Assembly: GCA_033557835.1 (NCBI GenBank)
Contig: JAWQRO010000034.1
Span: 1-64,000 of the forward strand
DNA from: Helochares maculicollis
Taxonomy: Eukaryota; Arthropoda; Insecta; Coleoptera; Hydrophilidae
DNA: 64,000 nucleotides
Direction: 5' to 3'
Shown: one piece after another, positions 51,610 to 64,000 of the stretch
How positions within the stretch are numbered: the stretch's first letter is position 1
Layout of the letters: every line of letters starts with the position of its first letter
Made by a program: the position numbers and the translations under genes
Notes under the pieces: model-generated
Told to the model about the DNA's origin: nothing
Database searches by the model: none
What the model saw: the letters and a program-made list of their open reading frames with translations, nothing else

Positions 51610-54108
51610 ACCACATCTTACTCTCGGATGTGGATAGATTTCAGTTTCACGCACAATTGAACACCCTTTTTGATTGAATAGCTTAAAGCCACTCACTGCA
51701 CTGCTCCTGCCGTTCTTCCACCACAACTTTCGCCAAATATATTTGGAAAAAATGTTGAAAAAATTAAGAGGTCCAAGTAAACCAATTCCAAGTGCGTTTG
51801 CCTCAACAATTCTATCGCATTTAATCAATTGGTCAATACCAGTCTTTGTGTAATTTTCATCAATAATACTTGCTTACTATTTTTGCAGTGTATTCACTAC
51901 AGCTATGCTAATTAAAATTCTATATAATTTTATCTGAATTTCTGGAACTTTTATTTTAAATACAATTTAGGAAAAAATAAGATCCTACGTAAATTGATCT
52001 GTAGCGATTTGTTTGAAAGTTTAATTGACATCAAAGTTCCGAATATGTACCAAGCCAAAACTTTGACGGCCCAGGTAGGAAGTAAAGAGGTTGTTATTTG
52101 TTCAACATTGTCAACTTACTATAACTAAAGCTATTAGTGTCGTAAATGTCCTTGAGATAATTTATATTTCTAAAATATACATAATAATATTTTTTGAGTT
52201 TTTTTTTTGGAAATCAGATATGAATCCTATTTTTGCTATAAAATAACTAATTTGGAGTTTTGAATTTGTCGCCCTTTTGCAGGTTTAATGTTGCCTATTT
52301 AAACACATATAAATGCTATGATTTCCAAGCCTTTTGTGTAATAGGTTATTCAATGTTAGTAAATTATTTTACTAAAATTGAATAATAATCAAATTTAATT
52401 CCATCAAAATATGGCAAAACACTAGGGTTGGTTCAACTCCGAACACCTTCTTTGGTTACTACTTATTTGGAATAATATATGTCAGTATTTCTACTTTGGT
52501 AAGCAACACGTTTATTTATTTGTAGATGATCTTGATTTTTAATGCTTACAAACACTCTGTTAATCTAAGTTGTTATTATCTTTCTAATGTATCTTATAGC
52601 ATTGTTTAGTTGTTGCTTAAAAGGCTCTCTGATCTTATATTTATATTTTCCTTGTATCAAAAAGTTTTGGTTGAAAAAAAGGTATGTATAAAATCCGGAT
52701 TTTTCTTTATATTGTTTTGCACATGTTTAAACATATACCTACATAATCTTGTAATCTCCAGCATCCTAAAGTATCTTGCTGCAAAAATTAAGACTATCAT
52801 TGTGGTGTTCATTCTTTGTAATAAAGCTCATCACATAATATCCTAAGCGGGTCTAGTCATAAAACCTAAAAATATTCTGCATAGTTTACACACTCAAAAC
52901 TTTTTTATCGTGGCTTATAATGTTTTGAGTAAATGTACACAGTCATAAAGAAAAAACTTTCGCTTTTAACACCTACATAACTGGCGACATAAAAAATGCA
53001 TTCATTAATCATGGCAAACGAAGCAAAGCGGCGCTTTTTGGAGTGTCAACGCTGACAGCGTGTTTCACATTTTTAATTAATACATATAGAGATCCTTTCC
53101 TCATGTGGCATAACACATTACATATTATGCGGGGCCACATATGGTGCTAAGTTAGAGAGACACACACCACTCGCTAGAGGGAGCGAACCTACTGCATTTA
53201 TTAAAACAGGTACATTCGTAATAATTTCAATAACCTCCTTTACACAGCATTGAGCTCGCCATAATATCGAAGCAGTCGCGTCACCCCAAAACGCATTGAC
53301 CACCATACGTTTGTAGATGAAGTTGATTAAAACCATTAATATAATTTCTGTGGGGTATAGGCTAAACGGAGTACATAGTTTGAAAATTAGGTTTATTTGT
53401 ATTACGTGGCGCGCATAACCGTTTTCAAACTATTCATTAAAATTATCTTTGTATCTCGTTTTCAAACATTACGAGGGTCGGAGATAATCTCACAGAATCA
53501 TTAATAATATTCACCATATGGGAGATGGACAAATACAATGCATGGTAGGTGGATTATATTCATGCATGAACAATATGTTGTCGATGAACTAATTTATTAA
53601 CTTAGATTTGAACAAAGATTAGCCATGTTTTTGTTCTATTAATGCATAGGAAAAATTGTATACAAATCACAAGTAGATCATTTATCAGGAAATTTTACAA
53701 TTAGAACGCATACGGAGCTTATACAGATGGTGCCGGTAGATCAAACAAGCAAGTAAAGATAACTATACATTTTTTTAACCACGTGAAACAATAAATTCTA
53801 AAGCTACTGCTTTGTAAAGATTCTTTTGTCTAAAGTTTTATTTATAAATGTTTCACTAGATACTGGGGTATGAATGGTTTCAAAACAATCTAGTTTATAA
53901 TTCATTAATGAAACATAAATCTATGAGTTTCAGAATACGCTAATTAAAAATGGCATCGCTCCTCTGCGGGGTTTTCGACTTGGTAAATTCCGTTTAGCAA
54001 ACTTAGAAATTTTATTGTAGTCTACACCTACCCGGATGATTCAATTATAAGTTTCATACATATCCTAATTCTCAAGTTTAATTGGTGAATATGAACTATG
54101 CCTAACAC

Positions 54109-54122
54109 ATTTGCATGCAAAT
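54109..54122. promoter_or_regulatory. Palindromic POU/octamer site ATTTGCATGCAAAT
   Basis: A perfect 14-bp palindrome in which ATTTGCAT and ATGCAAAT, the two orientations of the octamer, share their central CAT/ATG. It is a plausible binding site for a POU-homeodomain dimer. The surrounding 300 bp holds no gene. Confidence 0.35.
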
Positions 54123-55729
54123 TAATGGTAATGTGTAAATAAACTCTCCATTACTGATTGAGAAGTTGATAAATTTAGGAAAATGTCATTTGCGTCTAGA
54201 TGTGAATTGTAGAATTCAATTCCCCGTCTAAATAAATAAAGCGTTGCTCGTTAACTTTTTATTACGTAACCGTCTCTCAGTTTTTATTTTGTATCTTTCT
54301 CTCAATTCAAAAATTTCTATTTGTACTTTCTTTGATAAATCGAGTTACGGTGCCCATGGCTTCATTCAAGGAAAAACTTGCAGCATTGCTGTTTCTTTCA
54401 CACAGTCCCCTTTCATTTTCTACAAAGTATTGTGTTCCACCTTTCCTTAAAAAGTGGCTATTGTTCATGAAAGCTCACGTAGAAATAATGGGCGAGTGGC
54501 TGGATATAAGTTCTGAATTGTAGAGAGTACAATTACACGTCGATGAAATGAGCAGTATTGACTAAATTACTGACAGTATGTTTGAAGCAATGCCTTCATT
54601 TTACCCAAATATAATGAGATTATTGAAGATCCAGCGCCAGTTAATTTAATGTAAACACCATGTGCAATTTTGTTTGTATATCGGTGAATTCCGTCGCCGT
54701 TTAATAAAGCTTTTATAATATTCCAGCTCGCGCGATAAACTCGTGCACGTAAAATATCACGATTAGGTTTCAATTTAATACGTTGGGGTCGGGGAGAAAT
54801 AATGTGATTAAAAAATATTAAACATGAGTTAATTTTTAAGTAGTGTATCTCACGTATATACTCTTTACTCTTTTAGCTAATAAGTAATTAGGTATTAGGT
54901 TTTAATTTAAGTCTAATTGTGTTTATGTCATTTTAGGGCGAACCCAGCAAGCATTTATTTTCATTAAGCAAATTTTGTTTACTTATGCTTTTAAGATAGC
55001 CATTGGTGTAAGTAGTTTTTATATTTTTTTGTGATAATTTTTGATAGATGAACATAACAGTCGTAGCTCAATGCTTCTGGCTAAGAATGGAAGTGTAAAT
55101 AATCATAATTTAAACAAATATTACTATATTCAATACGGAACGTGAAATATTAAAATTTCTAAAAAAATATAGCAACTTTAGAAATTGCTGTAATAAACTA
55201 TTAATGCAAGGTGAAAAATGTCTGACTTTAAGAAGCATATCATTTGAAACGCTTTGGATTATAAACGAAAAAACAGTGTCTTTTACTCACTTCAACTCAC
55301 AGTATTAAATTTACCAAACTTGAAACAATGTGAAATTGTAGAATTATTTTATAAATGCAATTCTGATTCCAATATAAAATCTACTCACCAATTGAATAGT
55401 AAAATCATAATAAGACATCTTTTTTTACAAAATTATATAATAATAATGTATATAATTTTTTATGTTTTTTGAGGCTCTTACCAAATTTTGTTTTCCTTAT
55501 ATTTTCATCCTAGATGGATACCAATAATTAAAGATGTAAAGTTTAATGGCTAGATTGGGCTGCACTTAAAATTCTCATAATTTTTCTTCGCTTCTAAATT
55601 TTTCATGTCATTTAGTTTCAAAATAAGTTTTTAGATTCTAGAATAATGCTTTGCTGAAAATCTACCCTAATTTTTATCTCTGTGGAGAAGGCACATTTTA
55701 AATGTCATAAACTTTAATTAGTTAGTGTT

Positions 55730-56564
55730 TTATTCAATAATTGCGTTAATTTTTGATGGCAAATTTATATCTTTGCGATTAAAGAACTCATCTCTATTGA
55801 TAAAAAGCTGGACCGCTTCATTTTCACAAGCCTTTCTGGAGCCCAGTTTTTACTTTCATTAGTTTATTTAGCAAATGATAGAAAATGTAATAATTGCTTG
55901 AACCCAGGTCTGGGTTATACAGAGCGAGAAATATAGTCTCCCAGTCTAGCTTTTCAAGCTTCTGAAGCGCCGTTTAAAATGTGCGCAGCCTGGCCGTGTG
56001 TTGATGGTACTCAACAACTTTTCATATATCAACTTTGAACGACTCTCGCCAATCGCCTGCTTTAATCTGGCCAGTTATTGATAGCATAGGTCCGACTTAA
56101 ATGACTGTTCTGTTGGGAGCAACTCAATACTGGAAGGTACCCTTCCAATCATATCTGAGACATAGTAAAGTTTGTTTTGGTATGTAATGCGAGCTTGACG
56201 ATTGTTTGGATCATCTCACGTTCGGCCTCGATTTTGTGTGTCTACTGTTCTCATATTTGACTCACTTATTGCTAGTCATTATTAGCTTTTTGCGTCAATT
56301 CGTATGGCACTCATACAACGACCTGTGTCTGGAAACTAACTCTTTGCGAATGTTCCAGATGGCTTTTTGGCTTATCGAAAGCTCCTTAGCAAAGAAATTA
56401 GTTCTTATGTGCTGGTCGTACTCGTCGATTTCTATGATTTTACCATAATTTTCAAATATTGTCCTGCCGAGAGCGAGATTCAATTTTGATGTCCCCATTA
56501 CCAGAACTGAAGCACTGAAACCTTTACTATTGTATTTATTATTAAATTGAGTCCATAAACACAC
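55730..56564 (-). mobile_element. Decayed mariner-family transposase (pseudogene)
   Basis: Minus-strand translation across several frames reconstructs the order of a mariner transposase. It begins with a helix-turn-helix region (IIEIDEYDQHIRTNFF, then AKELSISQKAIWN) in the open frame 56564-56295. Next come degraded KYENSRHTKSR and KQTLLCLRYDWKGTF (about 56180-56130), followed by ELLPTEQS-like sequence, INTRPG where the family has DNARP, and LEKLDWETIFLALYNPDLGS then SNYYIF (from about 55958 downward). It closes with DEFFNRKDINLPSKINAIIE and a stop at 55730. The catalytic positions are gone: the second Asp falls in INTRP and the third in SSNYY, where N replaces D. Frameshifts and stops are frequent. 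The span of about 835 bp is shorter than a typical mariner coding region of just over 1 kb, the N-terminal end is unclear, and I could not identify the terminal inverted repeats. The overlapping plus frame 56206-56448 is its antisense. Confidence 0.85.
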
Positions 56565-59500
56565 TTTTGGTCACTTGATGTTGGTAATAGTGGTATTGTA
56601 ATATGTTTAGAACTATCTCTTCTTACTGCCATTTTGAAACGATCTTATATACAATTGAATTCATCAAACAAAAACCCGTCAACGAACTTGTCCAAAGCAT
56701 TATATATCAAGATGCATCGTATATATCGGAAGCTATGGCTCACTAAAACCATCATGACTAAGGTCATGGAAAAATTTAGAAAAAACTGAATAAGGCATTA
56801 CAAAATTGTAATAGTGTATAATATATTATGTTTACATTTCATTTATACAACTGCAATACTTTGTTTTTATATATAGATATATTTTCTTTATATTAGTAAA
56901 AACATTGCTCACCTATTAAGCCCGAAGTTGTAGGAGACAGCGCAACAGGGAGGCACGTATATTGCATAATTTTGTTTCACATATACTTATAAATATCGGC
57001 ACAGTATTGGAAAATTGAAAAGAGCAAGATCGCCCAATCAAGTTACACACCTGGGCTCTTAATATAATTAATGACCCTCTTCGTCACTTGAGCGCCCCCT
57101 GCAGGACGTCCGCTGCAGCTGTTTCGATCACCCGCAAAAACCGCCAATGACCAATCGAATGACCTTCTGACCCTCGAAACTTTTATCACTTACCAGTTAT
57201 TTATTTGCTAATCGCTTGGCAACTTTTTACTTCATATTTTTTCCTGGGCTTAATTTTTTCGTGAGGGTTCTTCACGCGCTGCGGTCATTATTTTCATTTG
57301 CAGGAGATCGGAAAATTGGTTTGGCAAATACATATCGGGTTCAAATATTCCAAGCAACTTGACTGGGAAATCGCAAATGAACCATTCGCCTGACCGACTA
57401 ACCTGAGCAATTTGCCTCAGGAATCGGCCGCGCTGCTTGACTTTTCGTGCGCGATTATGGTTTATGCGTTCCTAAAACGGCCGCTTAAGGGTTGGAAAAT
57501 TTTAAGGCGCTAGAAATTATTTATCACAAGTAAAGCGCTTGAACAATATGCACGGTAGATAAAGCGAACAAGTGCAGTGGGAGAGACCGATAGGATGAGA
57601 GGACAACCCCTTGCGCGATTCTCATATGGTCTGCATGATATACGAGCAACCCCGAGCTACAGGGAGTAACTTATTAGATGTTTGTTATAAATCTGGCTCG
57701 AAAAATAACGAAATAAAGTCGGCCCGCTATAAATATAAGCCTCAGAAATAATATAACAAAAGTTACACGGCCTGAATTTTAACTAAACTTAAGTTTGAAG
57801 ATATATGATCTCTGGTGTTAGTTTAGAATACATCTAAAATATAAAAAATATAAATTGCGCATAGTATTAATCTTATATACCCTTTATGCCGTACATTTAT
57901 ATTATGTATCTTCTGGGCTCGGGATACTCTAAAGGGAAGTCGTATATCATTTTGATGAATTGGTTATCCCTCGAAACTTGCAATCATAGGCGTTAAATAG
58001 GTTGCGAACAGCGTTAATATGAAGTAAAAATCTGCATATATTACTGCTAAACGAGCAATGTGTACATAATGGGTCATTATTATGATTGAAGACAGGTATA
58101 TTCAGAGCCTGCAAGCCGCATTCCATTTAAAAGATTAATTAATGGCATGAATATAATTACTATTGGCTTGCAGTGCTTTATTAAACGCAAAATGATAGGG
58201 AATTACGTTGGAACTTTGAAATGATGATGATGCGTTTAGAATAGACAGGTATTTAAATAGTTGATGAGCAATGTTTTGTTAATCATTAAGAAATATCCTC
58301 GCTTTGCTACAAATTTTTGTTTCAATAATATACTCCTCTGGAAACTAAAGCCTTGCAGAAAATTGCTACTTATGTATTTTTACCATGGTAACGCTATATG
58401 ATGTCTACAAATACTTGCAGCCGCTTAAAATATGCTAATCTAAGGACAGTTGAACTATATGAAATAAATGATAAATCTAGTTTTTGAATAAAAAGTTTGC
58501 TATGGAACCCTATTTCAAATTTTATCATTCTAACTAAGTGGTCCAACCACCTCTCCTACATTCGTTAAATTTCGTTTCCAATATAGTTTAACCTTGAAAT
58601 AATTCTATAGTATTTACTTTAAATGCATCCACTCAGTTGAAATTCTGGTCCGTAATCGTTTAAAAGTGTAAAGCTTTCGCTCTCAAATTATAATTTCGAC
58701 AAATACACAGTTTCTAATATATATATATATAAATTTAGTTTAACCAATTTTGTAATATTGGTTTGGGTACACATTAACTTTCAAATAGGCTCTTTGTTTT
58801 CATTTCCTGATGGTGGCCATTATAGAACTAAAACTTTTAATTTTATATATTAAAAATATAAGGCGCTGCCATGATTTCAACAAGTATTTTAAAGTACTAA
58901 TTATGTTTTCAATAAAAAAGTGAAAAGTCTTCAGCAACCTGAAATGGAAAATGTATGTGCTGAAGTATATATTAACTATGAAAATTTAATCTGTCATTTT
59001 ACTTTCTGTACCGCTGATAGGTTTTCATTATTTAATTAAATACTATTTTGCAATACGAATATGTTATAATGGTGATTGGAAACTCCACAGATTGTTTACG
59101 CCGTTATTGCAAAATGTACTTAATATCAACTAAGAGTAATTAAAATATAGTTAAGAATTTATTCGGACATGCGCCCCAGAAGGATGCCCTTCTGAAAAGC
59201 AAATAGTATGGAATGATCCAGCCGAATTTCCTAATATTTTAAAAAGGAGGGGACACGCTCATCCTTTAATCTCTCAATGATGTTAAAATATCCGCTCAAG
59301 CGTTTTCGTTTCCCGTTCAGTTTGTCGCTCACGATTTAGTACTAAGAGACCGTAAAAAATTACTTCTTAATTTATTTGTGGAACGCAGGAAAAATAAAAC
59401 CGCCCTAAAAGTGTACGTGGCTCTCGGATATCGGAGATAGATTTTGGGTGGTCTAGCCTACCATTGGCGTTTTCATATAAGAGGAGAATTACAAGAGAAT

Positions 59501-62500
59501 TTAAAACTGAAACCTCTGCGTTATCTACTTCATTTAATTCCTTTGTTTTCGCCTACATACATCACGCCAAGCACTTAATTCTGTTACTAGTTTACGAGAT
59601 ACTCTGTCAGTTATTTAATACAGATTAAAATGCTGCTTTGGTAGAAATTAATATGATAAAATTAAAATTTTAGAAAAGGTTAATCTATTTCTGCTTTCGC
59701 TTTGAATATATATCAAGTTATCAAAAAACCATTAATATGACCACAATTATACACTAAAATGAGAACATAAAAATTTAAATAACGATTTACAAAAATTACT
59801 AGAATAAACAGGCAAAATAATAAAATATACGCACGGTAATCCTTGTGCAAAAACCAAGAGTTTTACTAAATGAAAGATTCATCCATAAGGTCTTGTAAAT
59901 AGCTTTACCTAGAACAAAAGATAAAAAATATGGTTAGTACATTTGGTTGAGCTGTTTATACGCCATTTTGCCAACACAACCTGAATAAACACGAACATAA
60001 TGTGTGCCCACGTAAACGCTTCAGGAAATTGTTTTTGTTTGAAACAATAAACTCCTTTCGTTCAGTTAAATAAAATAAAAAGAGAAAAATTGAATTTTTG
60101 GTTGACGAAATTTAATTAGCTACGCAGGCAGTGTTGTTACTTAGTCGTATAATTTTTTACAGGATATATTTTACACGAACATTAAAAATCCTTCTAAAAT
60201 CGCCCCCACTGATCAATTCGTGTTTGTCTGATTCCTACAAAAAGTTTTACTGATGGGATCAATCAGAAGCTTTTCGGTTATACCAACCAAATGGATCATC
60301 ATTCAATCGGTTTTAGTTGATAGTGACGGTCATAATTGCTACGAAAATTGCATTTTAAATGTTATAGCACCTGGATAGTTAAAATGCAGTTTAATCACCA
60401 TATAAATTACAATGCCATATCGTCACACTTACAAATACATTAACAACGATGTTCTAAAGACATTTGCATATTAATTTTGGTATTATTTACGCTCTTGCAC
60501 TTACTAGGTAGATGTCACTGCGTACTAGTTGCCGTTCAACTGATTGATTTAATCTCAAATAGGAAGCAGACACAAATTAGGTAAACCTATCCAACGTATA
60601 TGTGGTATTTATTGGTAATATCGATTATTCAATTAATTATCTATGTAGTATTCCAATTAGTCAATACACTATAGCGAACAAGCGAATGGTGTTGAATTAT
60701 TCATACACAGTTTACCAACAAAATACCCCTGTGTTCAAATTACTTTTTAAATACGAAAAACTGCATACTGATGGGGAGGAAGGTTACGGATTTAATGTAA
60801 AGCTATCGATTACTATTTGCTCATCCTGCTTTTCTTATTTGATTTGTGCTTCTTATTTATTCCTGTTTGCATAATCGATGGACTAGTAATGCAATTCTTA
60901 TTAAACTTCATAGATAAAAGTAGAAATTAACTTTATGATTATGCATCATTACCTATATATCTAAAGTAGAGATAAGGGTTAATCTATAATTTGCAAATAT
61001 GTCACTTGAGTTGTGATCAATACTTATATTTAAATTGGACCTAAGTGGTTATTAAAATAGTCTAATAAAATACCAAACTAAACGTAATGCAGCAGTGTAG
61101 TAAACATTGTTTATGAGCTGTCCAATGTTAGGAGGTCGTCATGATATTCCTTACAACGGATACTATTTATATAGATACCGCATTTATTCCCATTAAAAAT
61201 ATATTATGTACTTTACGAATAAGCGTTCATATTTGGAACAGCGAATGACAAATTACTTATCACCATGTATGTAATAATGATGGGCTGATAACGGATTGGT
61301 CCCTTCTAGTATTTGTGATGGAATATAAATGCAGCGTAAATATATCATGGGTTTGTAATAAAAATATGTATATGAAAAGCAGTAATAAATTATATTTTAA
61401 TTGCCGAGCTGTACGTGGAAAATTTCCTATCAGAAAATTACATCTAATTGAAAATAAAAACCAATAAAACGCTTTTAGCTCTAATTGCCTGGAAAAGTTT
61501 ATAAATGAAATGCAACAACGTCATCAGGGGCATGATTCGAACTGCCAAATGGAAAGAGCAGTTGTCGTTAAATCGGTCGACTTAACAGGCTTTAGTGTTA
61601 GTACACTGCCATTTTAAGTTGGTTACACTGAAAGGAAATTGAATCGAAAATATTTGACAAAGATTTAATATATTCCATTTGCGCTCTTTCGAATTTGCAT
61701 GAAACTGGGCAAAATTTTGGTATCACCAGTCATAATGATGATAGGTATATCCAATCAATGATTATAAAAATGTCCACTTATTGATAGGAATATTACTTAG
61801 ATGTTTCCGTTAAATATCCTATGTTTTTCAAATTCGTTTGATGAAAATATCCTCATTATCTCATTATGCATTGAAATGCTTAGTTTAATTAGCGCATTCC
61901 CTTTGATCGTTTGCAAATTTACAAATCCACACACAACATAAAGTTCTTTAAAACAGAAGTAGAATTAGTAAGCTCTCATGCCCATTCCTCTGTAATCAAG
62001 ATTAACAGGTTGAATATGCTGCAACAAATAATTCGCTGTCATGAGGTAAACGTGATAGTTTTCCTCGTTTATCGTCACTTTTTGCTAACTTACCGACATA
62101 AAAACAATTAGAGCAAGTTGAAAATTGAATATGTGCAGACGCGGTAATTAGAAGCGACGTGATCAAATTATATTCAGTAAATTGAATCTAAATTACTTTG
62201 TATGTTAGAGGATGGACCAATTATCCTATGGATATATAATCATAGCCTAATGTTGGTCCATAAAGTCCCATATTGTGACCCCCACTTTATACAATGGCAG
62301 GCCCTGCTAAAGGCCCACTTTACCTTGACATTTGTATGGAACGTGGTTCGTGCAATGATGCTTGTATTTTAAAAGTCGTTTCGCGTAATTAGGTCTTTAT
62401 TACCCTTGTTAAGTTAATAAATTGAGTGGACGACAGTTTTTTCTTCTTTTATTAAATTAAAAGTGGCTGAGGTAGGTCAGTGTTACTATCGTGATATAGG

Positions 62501-63077
62501 AATTTCATTTGTTAAAGTGAATTGAAATTGATTATTAAATTATTACTTTCTGGGCCTATGTAGGGTGTTATTAAAGAACTTGTTTAATGTGGTGTAAATT
62601 AAGGAATGTGTTTGCAAATTACTGTTATCAGCCAGTTGTTTAGTTAAGTTGACGTCTATTGCACTTTTTATTTGAGAATCGACAAAATAAGCAATTAAGT
62701 GAATAGTGGCAGACAGTAGTAAGATAATGCAATGATTTAAGATTTTGAGTCACACTTGTAGAATATTTTGTATCTCTACCTGTAAGGCTTAACTTCCTTA
62801 TTTAACTTTTGACTCTAAATATATGTATTGTCGAATTTACTACTAAAAACATGATTAAAATAATACTACAATGGAAAAATTTAGACATTGTTAAAAGAAA
62901 ATAGTGTATAAAAAAGGCAATTGAAACTAAATCACAATATAAACAACAATATTTGTGAAATACAATATTCTCTATTTCATTGCTATTAATTTTAATTTAC
63001 ATTAATTAAATGGAAATTTATCCTGTAGTGGAGAGACAGCAGTAGTTTTGTGGTAAACAATATTTACTACTAAAAAA
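56565..63077. other. AT-rich intergenic DNA
   Basis: Lies between the mariner fossil and TIR element copy B. It holds the GC island at 57.05-57.56 kb, a short TA run near 58717-58731 and a small perfect stem (CAGAAGG/CCTTCTG, 59177-59194). No gene, RNA or further repeat is recognised. Confidence 0.5.
57050..57560. promoter_or_regulatory. GC-richest island of the right half
   Basis: Close to 50% G+C in 57061-57180 (32 and 29 of 60 bases in successive blocks). It contains GCGCCCCCTGCAGGACGTCC, GCTGCAGCTG, GAATCGGCCGCGCTGC and AACGGCCGCTTAAGG. No coding frame over 60 codons runs through it. It is a candidate enhancer or the promoter of an unannotated transcript. Confidence 0.3.
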
Positions 63078-64000
63078 TACAGGGTGTCGCAAAATTATTT
63101 ACCAATTTGGGACTCCTGACATAATTATAATGATGCCGATAAACCATCCTGGTTTAAAGAATATTTTGCAGACACAACGGCAACGTTATTGCTATAAAAA
63201 TAACGGCATCACAATCAAACACGTCGTCATATCCTTTAAAACCTCGAGATTAAATTTTTTCATGAACACAAAACCGTCATTATCAATGGGAAGTAGAAAA
63301 CGAACGAAAACAACCAATAAAGTCAAAATTTATAGCTCAACGTTTTTTCGAATCATTTAAAACAGAACGTGACTTCGACAAAAAATCGCTTTGTACTACT
63401 GTCTTCCGCCGAAAGAAAGACGATTACATCATACATCGTAAACTGACGTCACCTTTATCTCTATAAAATACCGGCATCACAATCAAAACAAAGCGTTAAA
63501 TCAGTCATAATCAGGAGATAAAATTATTTTGCGAACATAAAACCTACCTAATAACATAAAGACAGAAAAAAGAATATAAACAACCATTTAAGAAAATTTT
63601 TATTCGAGCTTGTTGTATTTTAATCTGTAGATCCAACGTGACCTCGAAAGAATATTGCATTATATTACCGCCACAAGAGGGGTAGTTACATCATACATCG
63701 CAAACTAAACAAGAACTTAATTGCCGACATTCTTTATCACAAAAATTTGATAGCTACGTAAATACGATGGACTAGAGTCAATTTCTATCACAATTAATAG
63801 TACAAATTCATGTCATTGCGACGACAGACTGATCCAACAGTCTCCTTCTATCGATAACACATGCACTACTTCTCTTGTGTCTCTGATTGTAAATTTTTTG
63901 CACTTTACGTTGTTTGATGACCACCCGCTTTTATGTTTATCACCTTGTTTACAATAAAATGATAGCTTTTCTTGTTTCGTGCTTAGTAAGTTCAGATGAT
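63078..64000 (-). mobile_element. Non-autonomous TIR DNA element, copy B (cut by window edge)
   Basis: Inverted relative to copy A. Its terminus is TACAGGGTGTCGCAAAATTA at 63078-63097, and the element continues past 64000: the last bases (..GCTTAGTAAGTTCAGATGAT) match copy A around 10697-10716 in reverse complement, so about 350 bp of the other end lie outside. Copy B has about 35 extra bases between the terminal CAGGAGTCCC block and the duplicated units (around 63121-63150), where copy A is shorter. The open frame at 63130-63360 lies inside the element and shows no protein similarity I recognise. Confidence 0.75.
63177..63707 (-). repeat. Internal tandem duplication in element copy B
   Basis: The reverse-complement landmarks CATACATCGTAAACT (from 63430) and CATACATCGCAAACTA (from 63692) are 262 bp apart and mark the starts of the two units. 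GCATCACAATCAAA recurs in each unit (about 63207 and 63475). The arrangement matches copy A, showing that the duplicated form is the one that transposed. Confidence 0.7.

Larger units (their letters stand above)
30971..55729. other. AT-rich intergenic DNA
   Basis: About 25 kb upstream of the minus-strand gene with no supported gene. It contains microsatellites at 40989, 46063 and 51576, the island at 44.4-44.7 kb and the E-box and POU-like sites. Roughly 44.8-46.0 kb is A-rich on plus. A 93-codon plus frame at 31636-31917 is discussed as a finding. Confidence 0.5.

Noticed and set aside
56206..56448. 80-codon plus frame
   Set aside because: It is antisense to the mariner transposase remnant on minus.
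60602..60874. 90-codon plus frame
   Set aside because: AT-driven composition, no domain, no neighbouring exon.
61501..61610. GATTCGAACT word suggestive of a tRNA T-loop
   Set aside because: No acceptor stem, anticodon arm or A box could be arranged around it on either strand.
63130..63360. 76-codon plus frame
   Set aside because: It lies inside TIR element copy B, and copy A does not preserve the frame as a gene.

Overview
This is a eukaryotic, AT-rich, gene-poor window. Nothing in it looks prokaryotic: there are no long ORFs, operons or ribosome binding sites, while there are long stretches without coding potential, dinucleotide microsatellites, splice-type signals and decayed transposons. 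The transposon content (a mariner fossil, a LINE 3' end with a CCHC tail, and a TIR element starting CAGGGTG) fits an arthropod, most likely an insect. Any order-level placement would be a guess.

The only protein-coding exon I can support is on the minus strand at 30065-30134. It is a 70-nt first coding exon that encodes a textbook signal peptide and ends in a strong phase-1 splice donor. Just upstream of it (about 30350-30970) lies the most GC- and CpG-rich stretch I saw in the window, which I read as its promoter and 5' UTR. On this reading, 1-30064 is mostly the first coding intron of a gene for a secreted or membrane protein, whose remaining exons lie beyond the left edge or were missed, and 31-64 kb is upstream intergenic sequence.

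Mobile elements: (i) two copies, in opposite orientation about 52 kb apart, of a roughly 1.2-kb non-autonomous TIR element with an internal tandem duplication of about 260 bp (10351-11559 on plus; 63078 to the right edge on minus, cut by the window end); (ii) a LINE (non-LTR retrotransposon) 3' fragment on minus at 25869-26322; (iii) an inactive mariner transposase gene on minus at 55730-56564.

The rest is unique AT-rich non-coding DNA with several TA, CA and AG microsatellites, a few islands of higher GC and complexity that could be enhancers (5.7-6.1, 22.2-22.6, 29.4-29.8, 44.4-44.7 and 57.05-57.56 kb), and scattered perfect palindromes resembling POU, E-box or homeodomain sites. Most 60-99-codon open frames have no coding signature and are treated as chance. 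No tRNA, rRNA, CRISPR or confident microRNA was seen.
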